Positions 1 through 9,732 of a stretch of 64,000 bases of DNA are shown piece by piece. The translations under genes were made by a program, and so were the position numbers. This DNA comes from Pseudomonas tremae (lineage in GTDB: Bacteria; Pseudomonadota; Gammaproteobacteria; Pseudomonadales; Pseudomonadaceae): NCBI RefSeq assembly GCF_001401155.1, contig NZ_LJRO01000181.1, positions 29,952-93,951 of the forward strand, in the 5' to 3' direction. How positions within the stretch are numbered: position 1 is the stretch's first letter; the number at the start of each line of letters is the position of its first letter. The notes beneath the pieces were generated by a model that was not told where the DNA came from, did no database searches, and was given only the letters and a program-made list of their open reading frames with translations.

Positions 1-129
1 GCCGCCGTCGACCCACTTGGCAGCCATCGCCACCGGGTCATCGGAGAACACCGTGGAATCTTCCATACGGCCCTGACGCAAACGTACGCAGGCGCCATCT
101 TTGAGGTCGATAGCAGGGATAATCAGCAT
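1..129 (-). CDS. hisA: HisA, phosphoribosylformimino-AICAR-phosphate isomerase (partial, N-terminus only)
   Basis: Only the first 43 codons are inside the window; the gene runs off its left edge. The protein opens with [20 protein letters not shown], the typical first strand and phosphate-loop region of the HisA (beta/alpha)8 barrel. HisA catalyses the Amadori-type isomerisation of ProFAR to PRFAR in histidine synthesis, giving the substrate of the HisH/HisF synthase. It lies downstream of hisB, hisH and a DUF2164 gene on the same strand, so it is probably in the same transcript. The ATG at 129 is preceded by AAGGAA, which supports this start. Confidence 0.95.
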   Translation of the reverse strand, partial: MLIIPAIDLKDGACVRLRQGRMEDSTVFSDDPVAMAAKWVDGG

Positions 130-236
130 GCTTTTTCCTTGGTCAAAAAGAGCGGCAAGCTGCAAGCGATTAGCTGCAAGTATGCGCACTCATTGATTCT
201 TGCGGCCTGGGGCGGGAAGCTCGAAGCCGCTTCTAT

Positions 237-497
237 TCAATTTTTTTCGAGTGCCCAGAGATCACTTTCGATGCTCTCGAACCGCTCTTTAAGGTGCTGC
301 TGAACTTCGAAAATGGCGCGATTGTAGTAATGCGGAGCGATCTCGCGCGTGAACAGCTCAAGCACTTCCGCCACTTCAAAAGAGCCGAGTTCCAGCTCGA
401 AGCGATCGGCAAACAGGCGCTTGAGCTTGTCGATTGCCTGCTGCTCATGTTCAGGCGACAGGGTCAGGATCGGCGGCTTGCCCTTTGCTTTGTTCAT
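237..497 (-). CDS. DUF2164 family protein inside the his operon
   Basis: This is an 86-residue cytoplasmic protein with no signal or membrane segment. It begins MNKAKGKPPILTLSPEHEQQ and ends in a charged helix rich in Glu and Leu. The overall pattern, with the core FELGSFEV-like segment and 'APHYYNRAIFEVQQHL', is that of DUF2164, a family without known function. Longer reading-frame starts would run back into hisH; the ATG at 497 sits four bases after the hisH stop, so translation is probably coupled. Its place between hisH and hisA suggests co-expression with histidine synthesis, but no enzymatic role can be read from the sequence. Confidence 0.85.
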   Translation of the reverse strand: MNKAKGKPPILTLSPEHEQQAIDKLKRLFADRFELELGSFEVAEVLELFTREIAPHYYNRAIFEVQQHLKERFESIESDLWALEKN

Positions 498-501
498 ACG
501 C

Positions 502-1140
502 TTACCAGCGACCATCCCAGGCGGCGAAGTTCTGCAGCAATTGCAGGCCGTGGGTATGGCTCTTCTCAGGGTGGAACTGCACCGCGAAACGCGAACCATC
601 GGCCAGTGCTGCGGCGAAATCGAGACCGTAGTGGCCGCGCCCGACCACTTGACGCTGGTTGGCGGCATCAATGTAAAAACTGTGTACGAAGTAGAAACGC
701 GCCAGGTCCGGGATGTCGTGCCACAGCGGGTGATCCACGGCTTGCGCCACCTGGTTCCAGCCCATGTGCGGCACTTTCAGGTGTTCGCCCTCTTCATGCA
801 GGTCCTTGCCGAAGAACTTCACCTGGCCGGGGAACAGGCCGATGCAGTCCACGCCACCACTCTCTTCGCTTCTGTCGAGCAACGCCTGCATACCTACGCA
901 GATACCGAGAAACGGGCGGTCCTGGCTAACTTCCCTGACCAGAGAATCGAAGCCCAGACGGCGGATCTCGGCCATGCAGTCGCGAATCGCGCCGACTCCC
1001 GGAAATACGACACGGTCGGCTTCACGAATCACTTGGGCGTCACTGGTAATCAGCACACGACCGGCACCCACATGCTCCAGCGCCTTGGCGACAGAGTGCA
1101 GGTTGCCCATGCCGTAATCGATGACCGCAACCGTCTGCAT
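502..1140 (-). CDS. hisH: HisH, glutaminase subunit of imidazole glycerol-phosphate synthase
   Basis: The 212-residue class I glutamine amidotransferase releases ammonia from glutamine and channels it to HisF, which makes imidazole glycerol phosphate and AICAR. Visible motifs are the N-terminal [14 protein letters not shown], the oxyanion-strand FPGVGA, the nucleophile elbow GICVGMQ with its catalytic Cys near residue 81, and the C-terminal FHPEKSH carrying the His-Glu of the triad. Its length is normal for the family. The start ATG shares one base with the hisB stop (TGATG), which fits translational coupling in the his operon. Confidence 0.97.
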   Translation of the reverse strand: MQTVAVIDYGMGNLHSVAKALEHVGAGRVLITSDAQVIREADRVVFPGVGAIRDCMAEIRRLGFDSLVREVSQDRPFLGICVGMQALLDRSEESGGVDCIGLFPGQVKFFGKDLHEEGEHLKVPHMGWNQVAQAVDHPLWHDIPDLARFYFVHSFYIDAANQRQVVGRGHYGLDFAAALADGSRFAVQFHPEKSHTHGLQLLQNFAAWDGRW

Positions 1141-1733
1141 CAGAGCACACCCTTGGTGGATGGCATTTGTCCGGCCATACGCTCATCCAGCTCGACCGCC
1201 ATGCGCAGTGCACGGCCAAAGGCCTTGAACACGGTTTCGATCTGGTGATGGGTGTTGGTGCCGCGCAGGTTGTCGATGTGCAGCGTCACGTTGGCATGGT
1301 TGACGAAGCCCTGGAAGAACTCCTGAAACAGGTCCACATCAAAGCCGCCAACCGTGGCGCGGGTATACGGCACATGCATTTGCAGGCCCGGACGCCCGGA
1401 AAAGTCGATGACCACACGCGATAGCGCTTCATCGAGCGGCACGTAGGCGTGGCCATAACGACGAATGCCCTTCTTGTCGCCGACGGCCTGGCTGAAAGCC
1501 TGACCCACGGTGATCCCGACGTCTTCGACCGTGTGATGGTCATCGATTGCCAGGTCACCCTTGCACTCGATGTCCAGGTCGATCAGCCCGTGCCGGGCGA
1601 TCTGGTCGAGCATGTGCTCAAGAAAAGGCACGCCGATATCGAATCGGGCCTTTCCGGTGCCATCCAGGTTGATCGAGGCTTTAATCTGGGTTTCCAGAGT
1701 ATTGCGCTCGACGTACGCCTTACGTTCGACCAT
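1140..1733 (-). CDS. hisB: HisB, imidazoleglycerol-phosphate dehydratase
   Basis: A 197-residue monofunctional dehydratase that converts IGP to imidazole acetol phosphate. The metal-binding signatures are present: [14 protein letters not shown], the doublet [11 protein letters not shown], and the second-half motif GTNTHHQIE, i.e. the two His-rich repeats that hold the di-manganese centre. A longer open frame exists upstream to 1805, but the first 24 codons do not resemble the family, and known Pseudomonas proteins start at the equivalent of [17 protein letters not shown], so ATG 1733 is chosen. It is the first gene of the hisB-hisH-DUF2164-hisA run. Confidence 0.96.
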   Translation of the reverse strand: MVERKAYVERNTLETQIKASINLDGTGKARFDIGVPFLEHMLDQIARHGLIDLDIECKGDLAIDDHHTVEDVGITVGQAFSQAVGDKKGIRRYGHAYVPLDEALSRVVIDFSGRPGLQMHVPYTRATVGGFDVDLFQEFFQGFVNHANVTLHIDNLRGTNTHHQIETVFKAFGRALRMAVELDERMAGQMPSTKGVL

Positions 1734-1826
1734 CACCAGCTCCGCAAAATCATTGGGCGAAAAAAGGCGAGCATTATAGGCCCAGAAGCGCTCGCCATGA
1801 AGCAAACAGACGACCAGCAGGGCATT

Positions 1827-3026
1827 TTAGTGAGTGAACAGGCTCGCGATGGCGTCACACACCTTGTCGACATTGCCTTCATTCAGACCCGCCATGCACA
1901 CCCGGCCGCTGCGCAGCATGTAAATGCCGTGAACGTCTTTCAGCTCGTCGACCTGCTGCGGTGTCAACCCGGTGTAGCTGAACATCCCGCTCTGCCTGAG
2001 GATAAAGCTGAAATCACGCCCGGGGACTTTCTGCACCAGTGCCGAGACCAGCCGCGTGCGCATGTCGATGATACGCAGACGCATGGCTTCGACTTCGCTC
2101 AGCCATTGGTCACGCAAATGCGGTGTGTTGAGCACTTTGGAAGCCAGAAATGCGCCATGTGCAGGCGGGCTGGAATAGTTGCGGCGCACAGTCGCCTTGA
2201 GCTGGCCGAATACGTTGGCAGCCGACGAGGTGTCTTCGCAGACCACCGACAGCCCGCCGACACGCTCGCCATACAGCGAAAAGATTTTCGAGAACGAGTT
2301 GCTGACCAGCGTGGTGACACCCGCATCGGCCATTGCACGGATCGCATAGGCGTCTTCGTCCATGCCCTTGCCGAAGCCCTGATAGGCGATGTCCAGAAAC
2401 GCGATGAGCTGACGCTCCTTGACTACTTCGATCAACTGATCCCACTGCGCAACCGACAGGTCGGCGCCGGTCGGGTTGTGGCAGCAGGGGTGCAGTAACA
2501 GGATGCTCTGCGCGGGCAGGCTTTGCACGGTGTCGAGCATGGCCTCGAACCTGACTCCGCCGGTCTGCGCGTCGAAGTACGGGTAGGTGTTGACCTTGAA
2601 GCCCGCCCCGCCGAACAGCGCCAAGTGGTTTTCCCAGGTCGGATCACTGACCCAGACTTGAGAGTTCGGGAACGCATACTTGAGGAAATCAGCCCCCACC
2701 TTCAACGCACCCGAACCACCCACGGTCTGGATAGTGGCCACACGGCCAGCCTGCACCAGCGGGTGATCAGCACCAAACAGCAGGGTTTGCACCGCCTGCC
2801 GATAAGCGGCCAGGCCTTCCATCGGCAGATACACCGAAGCCACCTGCTCGCCTTGGGCCAGTTGCTGTTGCGCCGCTGCTACACATGCCAACTGCGGGAT
2901 ACGACCCTGGGCGTCGTAATACAGACCGATGCTCAGATTGACCTTGTCCGCACGCGAATCCTTGCCAAAGGTTTCCATCAGCGAAAGGATCGGATCACCG
3001 GCGTATGACTCCACGTGGGCTAGCAT
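1827..3026 (-). CDS. tyrB: Aromatic amino-acid aminotransferase (TyrB/AspC family)
   Basis: A 399-residue PLP enzyme of aminotransferase class I. The PLP lysine lies in [16 protein letters not shown], the substrate-carboxylate arginine region is near the C-terminus ([17 protein letters not shown]), and the [11 protein letters not shown] segment binds the cofactor. Such enzymes transfer the amino group between aromatic amino acids or aspartate and 2-oxoglutarate. The frame is open to 3143, but [20 protein letters not shown] is the expected N-terminus and an AAGGAG-type ribosome site precedes ATG 3026. The exact preference, aromatic or aspartate, cannot be decided from sequence alone; the symbol is by family resemblance. 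Confidence 0.85.
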   Translation of the reverse strand: MLAHVESYAGDPILSLMETFGKDSRADKVNLSIGLYYDAQGRIPQLACVAAAQQQLAQGEQVASVYLPMEGLAAYRQAVQTLLFGADHPLVQAGRVATIQTVGGSGALKVGADFLKYAFPNSQVWVSDPTWENHLALFGGAGFKVNTYPYFDAQTGGVRFEAMLDTVQSLPAQSILLLHPCCHNPTGADLSVAQWDQLIEVVKERQLIAFLDIAYQGFGKGMDEDAYAIRAMADAGVTTLVSNSFSKIFSLYGERVGGLSVVCEDTSSAANVFGQLKATVRRNYSSPPAHGAFLASKVLNTPHLRDQWLSEVEAMRLRIIDMRTRLVSALVQKVPGRDFSFILRQSGMFSYTGLTPQQVDELKDVHGIYMLRSGRVCMAGLNEGNVDKVCDAIASLFTH

Positions 3027-3122
3027 GCAAACAACTCCTTCAGGCAATAAATCAGGGGTTGCTAATGTAGCAGCGTCTGCAAGGGAACGGGCAGAGCTTC
3101 GAGCACATTGAGCCGCAGATGG

Positions 3123-3242
3123 GTGACGCAGAGCGTCACGCAAGGCATTCCCACGCTGGAACGTGCGGAACGAGAGTCGTCAGTCAGATCACTATCGTGC
3201 CCATGCTCCGCGTGGGCATGCCGTTCTGGACGCTCTGCGTCC
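3123..3242. repeat. Dispersed ~120-bp palindromic repeat, copy 1
   Basis: This block starts with GTGACGCAGAG and ends CTGGACGCTCTGCGTCC, so its ends are mutually complementary; internally it has the inverted pair CATGCTCCGCGTGGGCATG and CCCACGCTGGAACGTGCG. A second copy, about 85 percent identical by eye, lies at 33835-33952, and a partial piece at about 42648-42700. It is non-coding, located between two same-strand genes, and belongs to the class of REP-like intergenic elements frequent in P. syringae genomes. Confidence 0.8.
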
Positions 3243-3245
3243 GCC

Positions 3246-3283
3246 AAAAAAAAAAGCGCCGGCACCGAGGTGCAAGCGCTTTT
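3246..3283 (-). terminator. Rho-independent terminator of the OFA transporter gene
   Basis: Read on the minus strand, AAAAGCGC and GCGC pair around an inner GCACC/GGTGC stem, followed by ten T residues. It begins 17 bases after the transporter stop codon. Confidence 0.85.
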
Positions 3284-3300
3284 CTGTTACCTGCAGGCTT

Positions 3301-4962
3301 TTAGTGGAACAGCACTGCGGTCTTTTGCAGGGTGATCCAGACGCCCCACGCCAACGGGATACCGACGGCCAGCCAGGCCGCGATGACCAGTGGGTTGCTG
3401 CTGTCGGATGCTTTCCACTCCAGCGAAGTGCTGGCGTTGGCGCCCTTGTCGTGGCCGATGGCTTGTTCAACAGCCAGTTCGGCATCGGTCATGAAGTACT
3501 TGTCGGCAACCGGACGAATCAGCAGGTTGCAGATAAAGCCTAGCACCAGCAGACCCGAGAGGATGTACAGCGTGATGTCGTAAGCATCGGCACGCGCAAC
3601 ACCGTGGCTGAGTTGGTACTCACGCAGGTAGTTGACCAATACCGGACCCAGTACGCCCGCCGCCGCCCATGCAGTCAGCAGACGCCCGTGGATCGCGCCG
3701 ACCATCTGCGTACCAAACAGGTCAGCCAGATACGCCGGAACAGTAGCGAAACCGCCGCCGTACATCGACAGCACCACACAGAAAGCCGCAACGAACAGCG
3801 CGATGCTGCCCATATGACCCAGGGTCGGAACCGACGCGTAAAGCAGGAAGCCCAGCGCGAAGAACACAAAGTAAGTTGCCTTGCGACCGATGTAGTCCGA
3901 GCACGAAGCCCAGAAGAAACGACCGCCAATGTTGAACAGACTCAACAGACCAGTGAAACCCGCAGCAATCGCAGCAATGGCTTTCAGTTGATCGGCATTG
4001 AGCTGGCTGAATGTCAGATCGTTGCCCAGCAGCTTACCGGCGAACACTTCCTGCAACAGCGGCGAAGCCATGCCCAGGATGCCGATACCGGCCGATACGT
4101 TCAGGCACAGCACCAGCCACACCAGACGGAACTGCGGAGTTTTCCAGGCCACGCTGACATGCACGTGACGGTTGGTGATCATCGAGTTCTTGGCCTTGGC
4201 GGCCGGAGCGGTCCAGCCTTCTGGTTTCCAGCCGGTAGGCGGAACGCGGTAGCCCAGAGCGCCACCGATCATGAAGACAAAGTAGATCGCCGCCATCACC
4301 ACGAAGCTCTGCCAGACGCCCACACTTTCAGCCGATGCAAAGTGGCCCATCAGCGCAGTGGCCAGAGGAGCGCCCACCATCGCGCCACCACCAAAGCCCA
4401 TGATCGCCATACCGGTAGCCATGCCACGCTTGTCCGGGAACCACTTGATCAGGGTCGATACCGGGGAGATATAACCCAACCCCAGACCAATACCGCCGAT
4501 TACACCCGACCCCAGCCACATCAGCCAGATCTGGTGCGTGTAAATACCCAACGCAGAAATCAGCAGACCACCACACCAGCACAGTGCCGAAACAACACCG
4601 GCCTTGCGTGGACCTGCGTGCTCAAGCCAGCCACCCCAAATGGCAGCCGAGCAACCCAGGAAGATAAAGAACAGCGTGTAGATCCAGCCCAGCATGGATA
4701 TCTGCCAGTCACAGGTCGACGCAAACATCTGCGCGAAGAAACCCATGTCCGGGGTGCAGGCAACAGGTGCGCTAACACCGACTGCTTTGGACAGCGGCAA
4801 CCAGAACACCGAGAAGCCATAGGCCATACCGATGCAAAGATGGATTGCCAGTGCTGCTGGTGGAACAAGCCAACGGTTGAACCCGGGCTTGGCGATAATG
4901 CGCTCTTTGGACAAGAACGCAGGCTGAACGGCTTCGCCGCCCAAGGCTGTGCTTGTGCTCAT
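3301..4962 (-). CDS. OFA-family major facilitator transporter (oxalate/formate antiporter-like)
   Basis: A 553-residue inner-membrane protein with about 12 to 14 hydrophobic segments. Diagnostic pieces are AIHLCIGMAYGFSVFWLPL in the first helix, GGIGLGLGYISPVSTLIKWFPDKRG at the end of the first half (MFS motif-like), and SCSDYIGRKATYF as the half-repeat loop. These point to the oxalate:formate antiporter subfamily, whose members carry small mono- and dicarboxylates. The substrate cannot be told from sequence. The frame is open to 5034, but MSTSTALGG (ATG 4962) fits the family better. It is monocistronic, with its own terminator and a 500-bp upstream gap. Confidence 0.85.
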   Translation of the reverse strand: MSTSTALGGEAVQPAFLSKERIIAKPGFNRWLVPPAALAIHLCIGMAYGFSVFWLPLSKAVGVSAPVACTPDMGFFAQMFASTCDWQISMLGWIYTLFFIFLGCSAAIWGGWLEHAGPRKAGVVSALCWCGGLLISALGIYTHQIWLMWLGSGVIGGIGLGLGYISPVSTLIKWFPDKRGMATGMAIMGFGGGAMVGAPLATALMGHFASAESVGVWQSFVVMAAIYFVFMIGGALGYRVPPTGWKPEGWTAPAAKAKNSMITNRHVHVSVAWKTPQFRLVWLVLCLNVSAGIGILGMASPLLQEVFAGKLLGNDLTFSQLNADQLKAIAAIAAGFTGLLSLFNIGGRFFWASCSDYIGRKATYFVFFALGFLLYASVPTLGHMGSIALFVAAFCVVLSMYGGGFATVPAYLADLFGTQMVGAIHGRLLTAWAAAGVLGPVLVNYLREYQLSHGVARADAYDITLYILSGLLVLGFICNLLIRPVADKYFMTDAELAVEQAIGHDKGANASTSLEWKASDSSNPLVIAAWLAVGIPLAWGVWITLQKTAVLFH

Positions 4963-5461
4963 TATAATTACCCCAATGTGTGAAGCTCGCAGATGGTCCG
5001 CTGGTCCGCCACAGACTCCATGCCGAGCGGCCATGTCTGTTTTATCGGCAGGTTATTCAGATACGTGACAAAAAGACGCACCCAACCCAACAAAAACGGA
5101 GACTATCACTCTCTGATGGCAAAAGAGCATCTTCTTACATGCTTTTTATCAACAATATCAGCACCTTAATCCATGCAGTCTATTACCCCATAGATGCCCT
5201 CAATTAACCGGTACAGATAGCCTGCTCAAACGTTAGTGGGGCAACTAACTTGCCGATCTGCCCGATACATGAAAAATACCCGGCAGATCCATCACGCGGC
5301 ACCGCCCTCTTGGTTTTCCCGTACACCCAGTGCGTGCAGCAAGGGTGCGCCATTTTTCGAGCAGGGCGCTGAAGGGCAATAACGGCATCCGGGGCCCGGG
5401 ATGCTCCCCGGAGCGGTATACTCTCGGGCTAATTTTTGAACATCGACACAAGGACTCGCCC
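4963..5461. other. Divergent intergenic region between transporter and asmA
   Basis: No gene is visible. The right half holds the likely asmA promoter, with a TATACT -10-like hexamer at 5417-5422, and AAGGA eight bases before the asmA ATG. The left half is AT-rich (5130-5210) and probably carries the transporter promoter on the minus strand; I see no clear -35 box for either. Confidence 0.4.
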
Positions 5462-7687
5462 ATGAAAGCGTTCGGCAAAATCCTGGGGCTGTTTATTCTC
5501 GGGTTGTTGCTGATCATCGTGGCTCTCGGCTTCGCCCTGACCCACCTGTTTGATCCCAACGACTATAAAGACGAGATTCGACAACTGGCACGCGACAAGG
5601 CCAACGTCGAGCTGACGCTCAATGGCGATATCGGCTGGAGCCTGTTCCCCTGGCTCGGCCTGGAATTGAACGACGCCCATGTCGCGACCCTGACCGCTCC
5701 CGACCAGCCATTTGCCGATGTGCAGATGCTCGGCCTGTCGGTCCGAGTCCTGCCGTTGCTTCGCCGCCAGGTGCAGATGAGCGATATCCGTGTCGAAGGC
5801 CTGAACCTGATGCTGCACCGTGATGAAAACGGTCATGGCAACTGGGAAGACATCGGCAAGCCCGCTGTCGCAGCTACCGCAGCATCTGACGACTCGACAC
5901 CCGCGCCAGCACCAGACGCACCTAAAACGGATCGCCCTGCCCAGCCAATCAGGCTCGACATCGACAGCCTGACGGTCAACAACGCACGCGTGGACTACAG
6001 CGATGCCAGAAAAGGCCGCACCTTCACAGCTGAAAGTATCCAACTGAGCACCGGCCCGATTCGTGAAGCCTCTGATATACCGATCAAACTCACCGCGTTC
6101 CTCAGCACCAACCAGCCCGTCGTGCGCACCAAGACCGAACTGGTCGGCCAACTGCGCATGGATCGCGTGCTCAAACGTTATCAATTCGAAGACATGCGCC
6201 TTTCCGGCGAAGTTGCAGGCGAGCCGCTGCAAGGCAAAACCGTCACCTTCTCTGCCCAAGGCCAGTTGCTGGTAGATCTTGCCGCGAACATTGCCGAATG
6301 GAACAGCCTCAAAGTGTCAGCCAACCAGCTGCGCGCGCTGGGCGAACTGCGCGCCCGCGATCTGGATAAAACCCCACAGATCAGTGGTGGCCTGTCCATT
6401 GCCCAGCTTGATCTGCGCACCTTCCTCGACAGCATCGGCCAGCCGCTTCCGGCCATGACCGACGGCGCACTGAGCAAGGTCGAGATGGTCACCAGGCTCG
6501 CTGGTACGCCTACCAGCCTTGCGCTGGAAAACCTCAACCTGAAAGTAGACGACAGCAGCTTCACCGGGCGCATCGCCGTCGATGACTTCGCCAAGCAGGC
6601 GCTGCGCGTCCAGCTCAAGGGCGATACCTTCAATGCCGACCGCTATCGCCCCGCCGAAAGCGAAGAAAGCAAAGGCACCAAGGCCGCCCGCAAAGCCGAA
6701 GTCCAGTCGGGCGAAGCTGCCGCCGTAGCTGGCGACTCGCCACTGCCGGAGCAACCGACCAAGACCGCCTGGAGCACCACAAAGCTGCTGCCACTGGAGC
6801 GTTTGCGCACGCTGGATGTCGAGGCTGAGCTGAGCTTCGGCAAGCTCACGCTGAACAAGCTGCCCATCGATAACGCCGCTTTCAAGACCCAGGCCAGCGG
6901 TGGCGTGATCAAGCTTGATACGTTGAGCGGCGATCTTTACAACGGCAACTTCGAGGTCAAAGGCAACCTGGACGCCCGGCCCGACATTCCCGTCGCCAGT
7001 GTGCAGACGCACATTGCCAAAGTGCCGGTCGAGCGGGTACTGGAAAGCCAGGGCCAGACGCCGCCGGTACGCGGCCTGCTGACCCTGGACAGCAACCTGA
7101 CCGGCACGGGCAACAGTGAAAAAGCCCTGATCGACAGCCTGAACGGCACCGCCAGCTTTGCCCTCAACAATGGCGTGCTGGTCAATGCCAACCTCGAGCA
7201 GCAGCTGTGCAAGGGCATTTCGACCCTGAATCGCAAGCCACTGACCGGCGAACCGCGCGCCAAGGACACGCCCTTCCAGCAGCTCAACGGCAATCTGGTG
7301 GTGCGCAACGGCGTGGCCAGCAACCCTGACCTCAAGGTCCGGATTCCCGGCATGACCGTCAACGGCAATGGCGATGTGGACCTGCGCGTGCTGGGCATGA
7401 ACTACCGCGTCGGCATCATCGTCGAAGGCGACAAGAGCGACATGCCGGACCCGGCTTGCGAGATCAACCCGCGCTTCGTCGGCATCGAATGGCCGGTGCA
7501 GTGCCGTGGCCCGCTGGAACTAGGCGCCAAGGCTTGCCGACTGGACAAGGACGGCGTCGGCCAGATCGCCGCAAAACTGGCCGGCGACCGGATCAGCGAA
7601 AAGCTTGAAGACAAGCTGAACGAGAAACTGGGCGACAAGGTCAGCCCGGAATTCAAGGACGCGCTCAAAGGATTGTTCAAACGCTGA
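5462..7687 (+). CDS. AsmA family protein (inner-membrane anchored, periplasmic)
   Basis: A 741-residue protein with one N-terminal membrane anchor (residues about 8-28, LFILGLLLIIVALGFALTHL) and a long periplasmic part. The N-terminal AsmA domain includes 'DIGWSLFPWLGLELNDAHV'; the C-terminal third, with PVRGLLTLDSNLTGTG and NPRFVGIEWPVQC, is the AsmA_2 region. AsmA-like proteins are bridge-like lipid transport proteins linked to outer-membrane assembly. An acidic, Ala/Pro-rich low-complexity linker around residues 140-160 is visible. The frame opens at 5330, but MKAFGKILGLF is the clear N-terminus. Confidence 0.9.
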   Translation: MKAFGKILGLFILGLLLIIVALGFALTHLFDPNDYKDEIRQLARDKANVELTLNGDIGWSLFPWLGLELNDAHVATLTAPDQPFADVQMLGLSVRVLPLLRRQVQMSDIRVEGLNLMLHRDENGHGNWEDIGKPAVAATAASDDSTPAPAPDAPKTDRPAQPIRLDIDSLTVNNARVDYSDARKGRTFTAESIQLSTGPIREASDIPIKLTAFLSTNQPVVRTKTELVGQLRMDRVLKRYQFEDMRLSGEVAGEPLQGKTVTFSAQGQLLVDLAANIAEWNSLKVSANQLRALGELRARDLDKTPQISGGLSIAQLDLRTFLDSIGQPLPAMTDGALSKVEMVTRLAGTPTSLALENLNLKVDDSSFTGRIAVDDFAKQALRVQLKGDTFNADRYRPAESEESKGTKAARKAEVQSGEAAAVAGDSPLPEQPTKTAWSTTKLLPLERLRTLDVEAELSFGKLTLNKLPIDNAAFKTQASGGVIKLDTLSGDLYNGNFEVKGNLDARPDIPVASVQTHIAKVPVERVLESQGQTPPVRGLLTLDSNLTGTGNSEKALIDSLNGTASFALNNGVLVNANLEQQLCKGISTLNRKPLTGEPRAKDTPFQQLNGNLVVRNGVASNPDLKVRIPGMTVNGNGDVDLRVLGMNYRVGIIVEGDKSDMPDPACEINPRFVGIEWPVQCRGPLELGAKACRLDKDGVGQIAAKLAGDRISEKLEDKLNEKLGDKVSPEFKDALKGLFKR

Positions 7688-7778
7688 GCCACAGCCAGCA
7701 GTGCAGGAGCGCCATCCTCTGGCGCTCCGCTGCATTGGCAACCCTCTTCACACCCCGACAACGAGAGCCAACCCGGCC

Positions 7779-8846
7779 ATGCAACCCGAACAATTCTCCA
7801 GCGCCGTGCTGGACTGGTACGACCGCCATGGCCGGCATGACCTGCCCTGGCAACAAGCCATCACGCCCTATCGGGTATGGGTATCGGAAATCATGCTGCA
7901 GCAGACGCAGGTCAGCACCGTCCTGAACTACTTCGACCGTTTCATGGAGGCCTTGCCGACCGTGCAGGCGCTGGCCGAAGCCCCCGAGGACGAAGTACTG
8001 CACCTGTGGACCGGGCTGGGCTATTACACCCGCGCCCGTAACCTGCAGAAGACCGCAAAGATCGTGGTTGCCGATCACGAGGGCGAATTCCCCCGTGACG
8101 TTGAAAAACTGATCCTGCTTCCGGGTATCGGCCTGTCCACCGCAGGCGCCATCGCCAGCCTGAGCATGGGTATACGCGCGCCGATTCTCGACGGCAACGT
8201 GAAACGCGTGCTGGCGCGTTTCACTGCGCAAGAGGGCTACCCCGGCGAACCCAAGGTGGCCAAACAGCTCTGGGCCACCGCCGAACGCTTTACACCTCAC
8301 AGCCGCGTCAACAACTACACCCAGGCAATGATGGACCTCGGCGCCACGCTGTGTACACGCAGCAAGCCCAGTTGCCTGCTCTGCCCGCTGGAGCGCAGTT
8401 GCGAGGCGCACATGCTCGGCCTGGAGACCCGCTACCCGATCCCCAAACCGCGCAAGACCGTCCCGCAGAAACGCACCCTCATGCCGATGCTCGCCAATGG
8501 CGACGGCGCGATTCTGCTCTATCGCCGCCCTTCCAGCGGCTTGTGGGGCGGCCTGTGGAGCCTGCCGGAGCTGGATGACTTCGCCGACCTGCAACATCTG
8601 GCCACGCAGCACGCCCTGGAGCTGGGAGAACATCACGCACTGCCGGAGCTGATCCACACCTTCAGCCATTTCCAGTTGAGCATCGAACCATGGCTGATCA
8701 ATGTCCAGGAGTCGGCCCATCACGTGGCCGAGGCCGACTGGCTCTGGTATAACCTCGCCCCCCCGCCACGCCTGGGCCTTGCTGCCCCGGTGAAAAAGCT
8801 GCTCAAACGCGCAGCCGACGTATTGAACGCAGGAGAGTCGTCATGA
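7779..8846 (+). CDS. mutY: MutY, adenine DNA glycosylase
   Basis: A 355-residue base-excision repair enzyme that removes adenine mispaired with 8-oxoguanine. The catalytic Glu is E37 in [11 protein letters not shown]. The helix-hairpin-helix is [15 protein letters not shown], and the [4Fe-4S] cluster ligands follow the C-x6-C-x2-C-x5-C pattern in [17 protein letters not shown]. The C-terminal NUDIX-like domain ([20 protein letters not shown]) reads 8-oxoG. The start at 7779 is chosen because the upstream in-frame extension to 7701 has no family likeness. Its stop overlaps the yggX start by four bases. Confidence 0.97.
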   Translation: MQPEQFSSAVLDWYDRHGRHDLPWQQAITPYRVWVSEIMLQQTQVSTVLNYFDRFMEALPTVQALAEAPEDEVLHLWTGLGYYTRARNLQKTAKIVVADHEGEFPRDVEKLILLPGIGLSTAGAIASLSMGIRAPILDGNVKRVLARFTAQEGYPGEPKVAKQLWATAERFTPHSRVNNYTQAMMDLGATLCTRSKPSCLLCPLERSCEAHMLGLETRYPIPKPRKTVPQKRTLMPMLANGDGAILLYRRPSSGLWGGLWSLPELDDFADLQHLATQHALELGEHHALPELIHTFSHFQLSIEPWLINVQESAHHVAEADWLWYNLAPPPRLGLAAPVKKLLKRAADVLNAGESS

Positions 8847-9115
8847 CCCGTACCGTAATGTGCCGCAAATACAAAGAAGAACTGCCCGGCCTGGAGCGCG
8901 CCCCGTACCCAGGCGCCAAAGGCGAAGATATATTCAACCACGTCTCGCAGAAAGCCTGGGCCGACTGGCAGAAACACCAGACCCTGCTGATCAACGAACG
9001 TCGTCTGAACATGATGAACGCCGAAGACCGCAAATTCCTCCAGACCGAGATGGACAAGTTTCTCTCGGGCGAAGAATACGCTCAGGCCGAAGGCTACGTA
9101 CCCCCCGAAAAATAA
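8843..9115 (+). CDS. yggX: YggX, Fe(2+)-trafficking / oxidative damage protection protein
   Basis: A 90-residue cytoplasmic protein, full length for the family. It has the conserved start [20 protein letters not shown] with the single Cys at residue 7, and the [18 protein letters not shown] and [14 protein letters not shown] segments. YggX helps protect iron-sulfur proteins from oxidative damage and is commonly found directly after mutY, whose product itself has an Fe-S cluster. The ATGA overlap with mutY indicates coupled translation. Confidence 0.97.
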   Translation: MTRTVMCRKYKEELPGLERAPYPGAKGEDIFNHVSQKAWADWQKHQTLLINERRLNMMNAEDRKFLQTEMDKFLSGEEYAQAEGYVPPEK

Positions 9116-9216
9116 AGCGTTTCACCCAGTGAAGGTCGTAAGCGTCGGTAATAATTCAAATTTTTTAAAAAACACGCTTGACGACCTCCTGAAAAACACG
9201 TCTAATGCGCCCCGTT

Positions 9217-9292
9217 GCCCAGATAGCTCAGTCGGTAGAGCAGGGGATTGAAAATCCCCGTGTCGGCGGTTCGATTCCGTCTCTGGGCACCA
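9217..9292 (+). tRNA. tRNA-Phe (GAA anticodon)
   Basis: A 76-nt cloverleaf with encoded CCA: acceptor GCCCAGA/TCTGGGC, anticodon stem GGGGA/TCCCC around a loop with GAA, and T-arm GGTTCGATTCC. A terminator follows at 9335-9361. Confidence 0.97.
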
Positions 9293-9334
9293 CCTTCCGT
9301 TTTCGGGTGATGCCAAGCACACCTGAAAGCACAC

Positions 9335-9361
9335 AAAAAGCCCGCCTCGTGCGGGCTTTTT
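9335..9361 (+). terminator. Rho-independent terminator after tRNA-Phe
   Basis: AAAAAGCCCGC, loop CTCGT, GCGGGCTTTTT: a strong symmetric hairpin with T-run. Confidence 0.9.
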
Positions 9362-9455
9362 GCTGTCTGGGGCTAAGCCCTGCAATCTTCTTTGACGCGA
9401 CTGCCCCCAATCGATAAAGCATTGCCTAACCTTCGGATGTAACGCTCTTCACTTA

Positions 9456-9470
9456 GTCCACCTACTGGAC
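9456..9470. promoter_or_regulatory. Possible operator of the toxin-antitoxin operon
   Basis: A perfect GTCCA-N5-TGGAC inverted repeat 34 bases before the antitoxin ATG. Phd-type antitoxins commonly autoregulate by binding palindromes near their promoter. The assignment rests on position only. Confidence 0.3.
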
Positions 9471-9504
9471 CAAGATAAGCCCCTACGTAACGGGAGGCTA
9501 TACC

Positions 9505-9732
9505 ATGCAAACCCATAACATCCATGCAGCCAAAACCCACTTCTCGCAGCTGGTCGACGCAGCAGCGAGTGGCGAAACCATTATTATCGCCAAAGCAGGC
9601 ATACCGGTTGCCAAGCTGGTGCCCATCTCTGCACCCAAGCGCAGAGGAATGTTAAGCCACGTGACGTTTGACGCAGAAGCCTCGGATGCCATGGACGCAG
9701 AAATTACAGAGCTTTTTAAGGGCAAGGAATGA
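9505..9732 (+). CDS. Phd/YefM-type antitoxin
   Basis: A 75-residue protein with the standard N-terminal Phd fold: MQTHNIHAAKTHFSQLVDAA, then GETIIIAKAGIPVAKLVPI. This part dimerises and binds DNA; the more variable acidic C-terminus (DAEASDAMDAEITELFKGKE) would wrap and inhibit the toxin. It has a GGGAGG ribosome site seven bases upstream of the ATG and overlaps the downstream PIN-domain gene by four bases, the usual organisation for type II toxin-antitoxin pairs. No closer name can be given. Confidence 0.9.
   Translation: MQTHNIHAAKTHFSQLVDAAASGETIIIAKAGIPVAKLVPISAPKRRGMLSHVTFDAEASDAMDAEITELFKGKE

Noticed and set aside
349..1248. Long plus-strand open frames over hisH/hisB and many similar antisense frames
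   Set aside because: They are shadows of well-supported genes on the other strand, caused by high third-position GC.
3604..4983. 459-codon plus-strand frame antisense to the OFA transporter
   Set aside because: Low-complexity Arg/Gln/His/Thr composition, no ribosome site or family likeness; the minus-strand transporter is certain.
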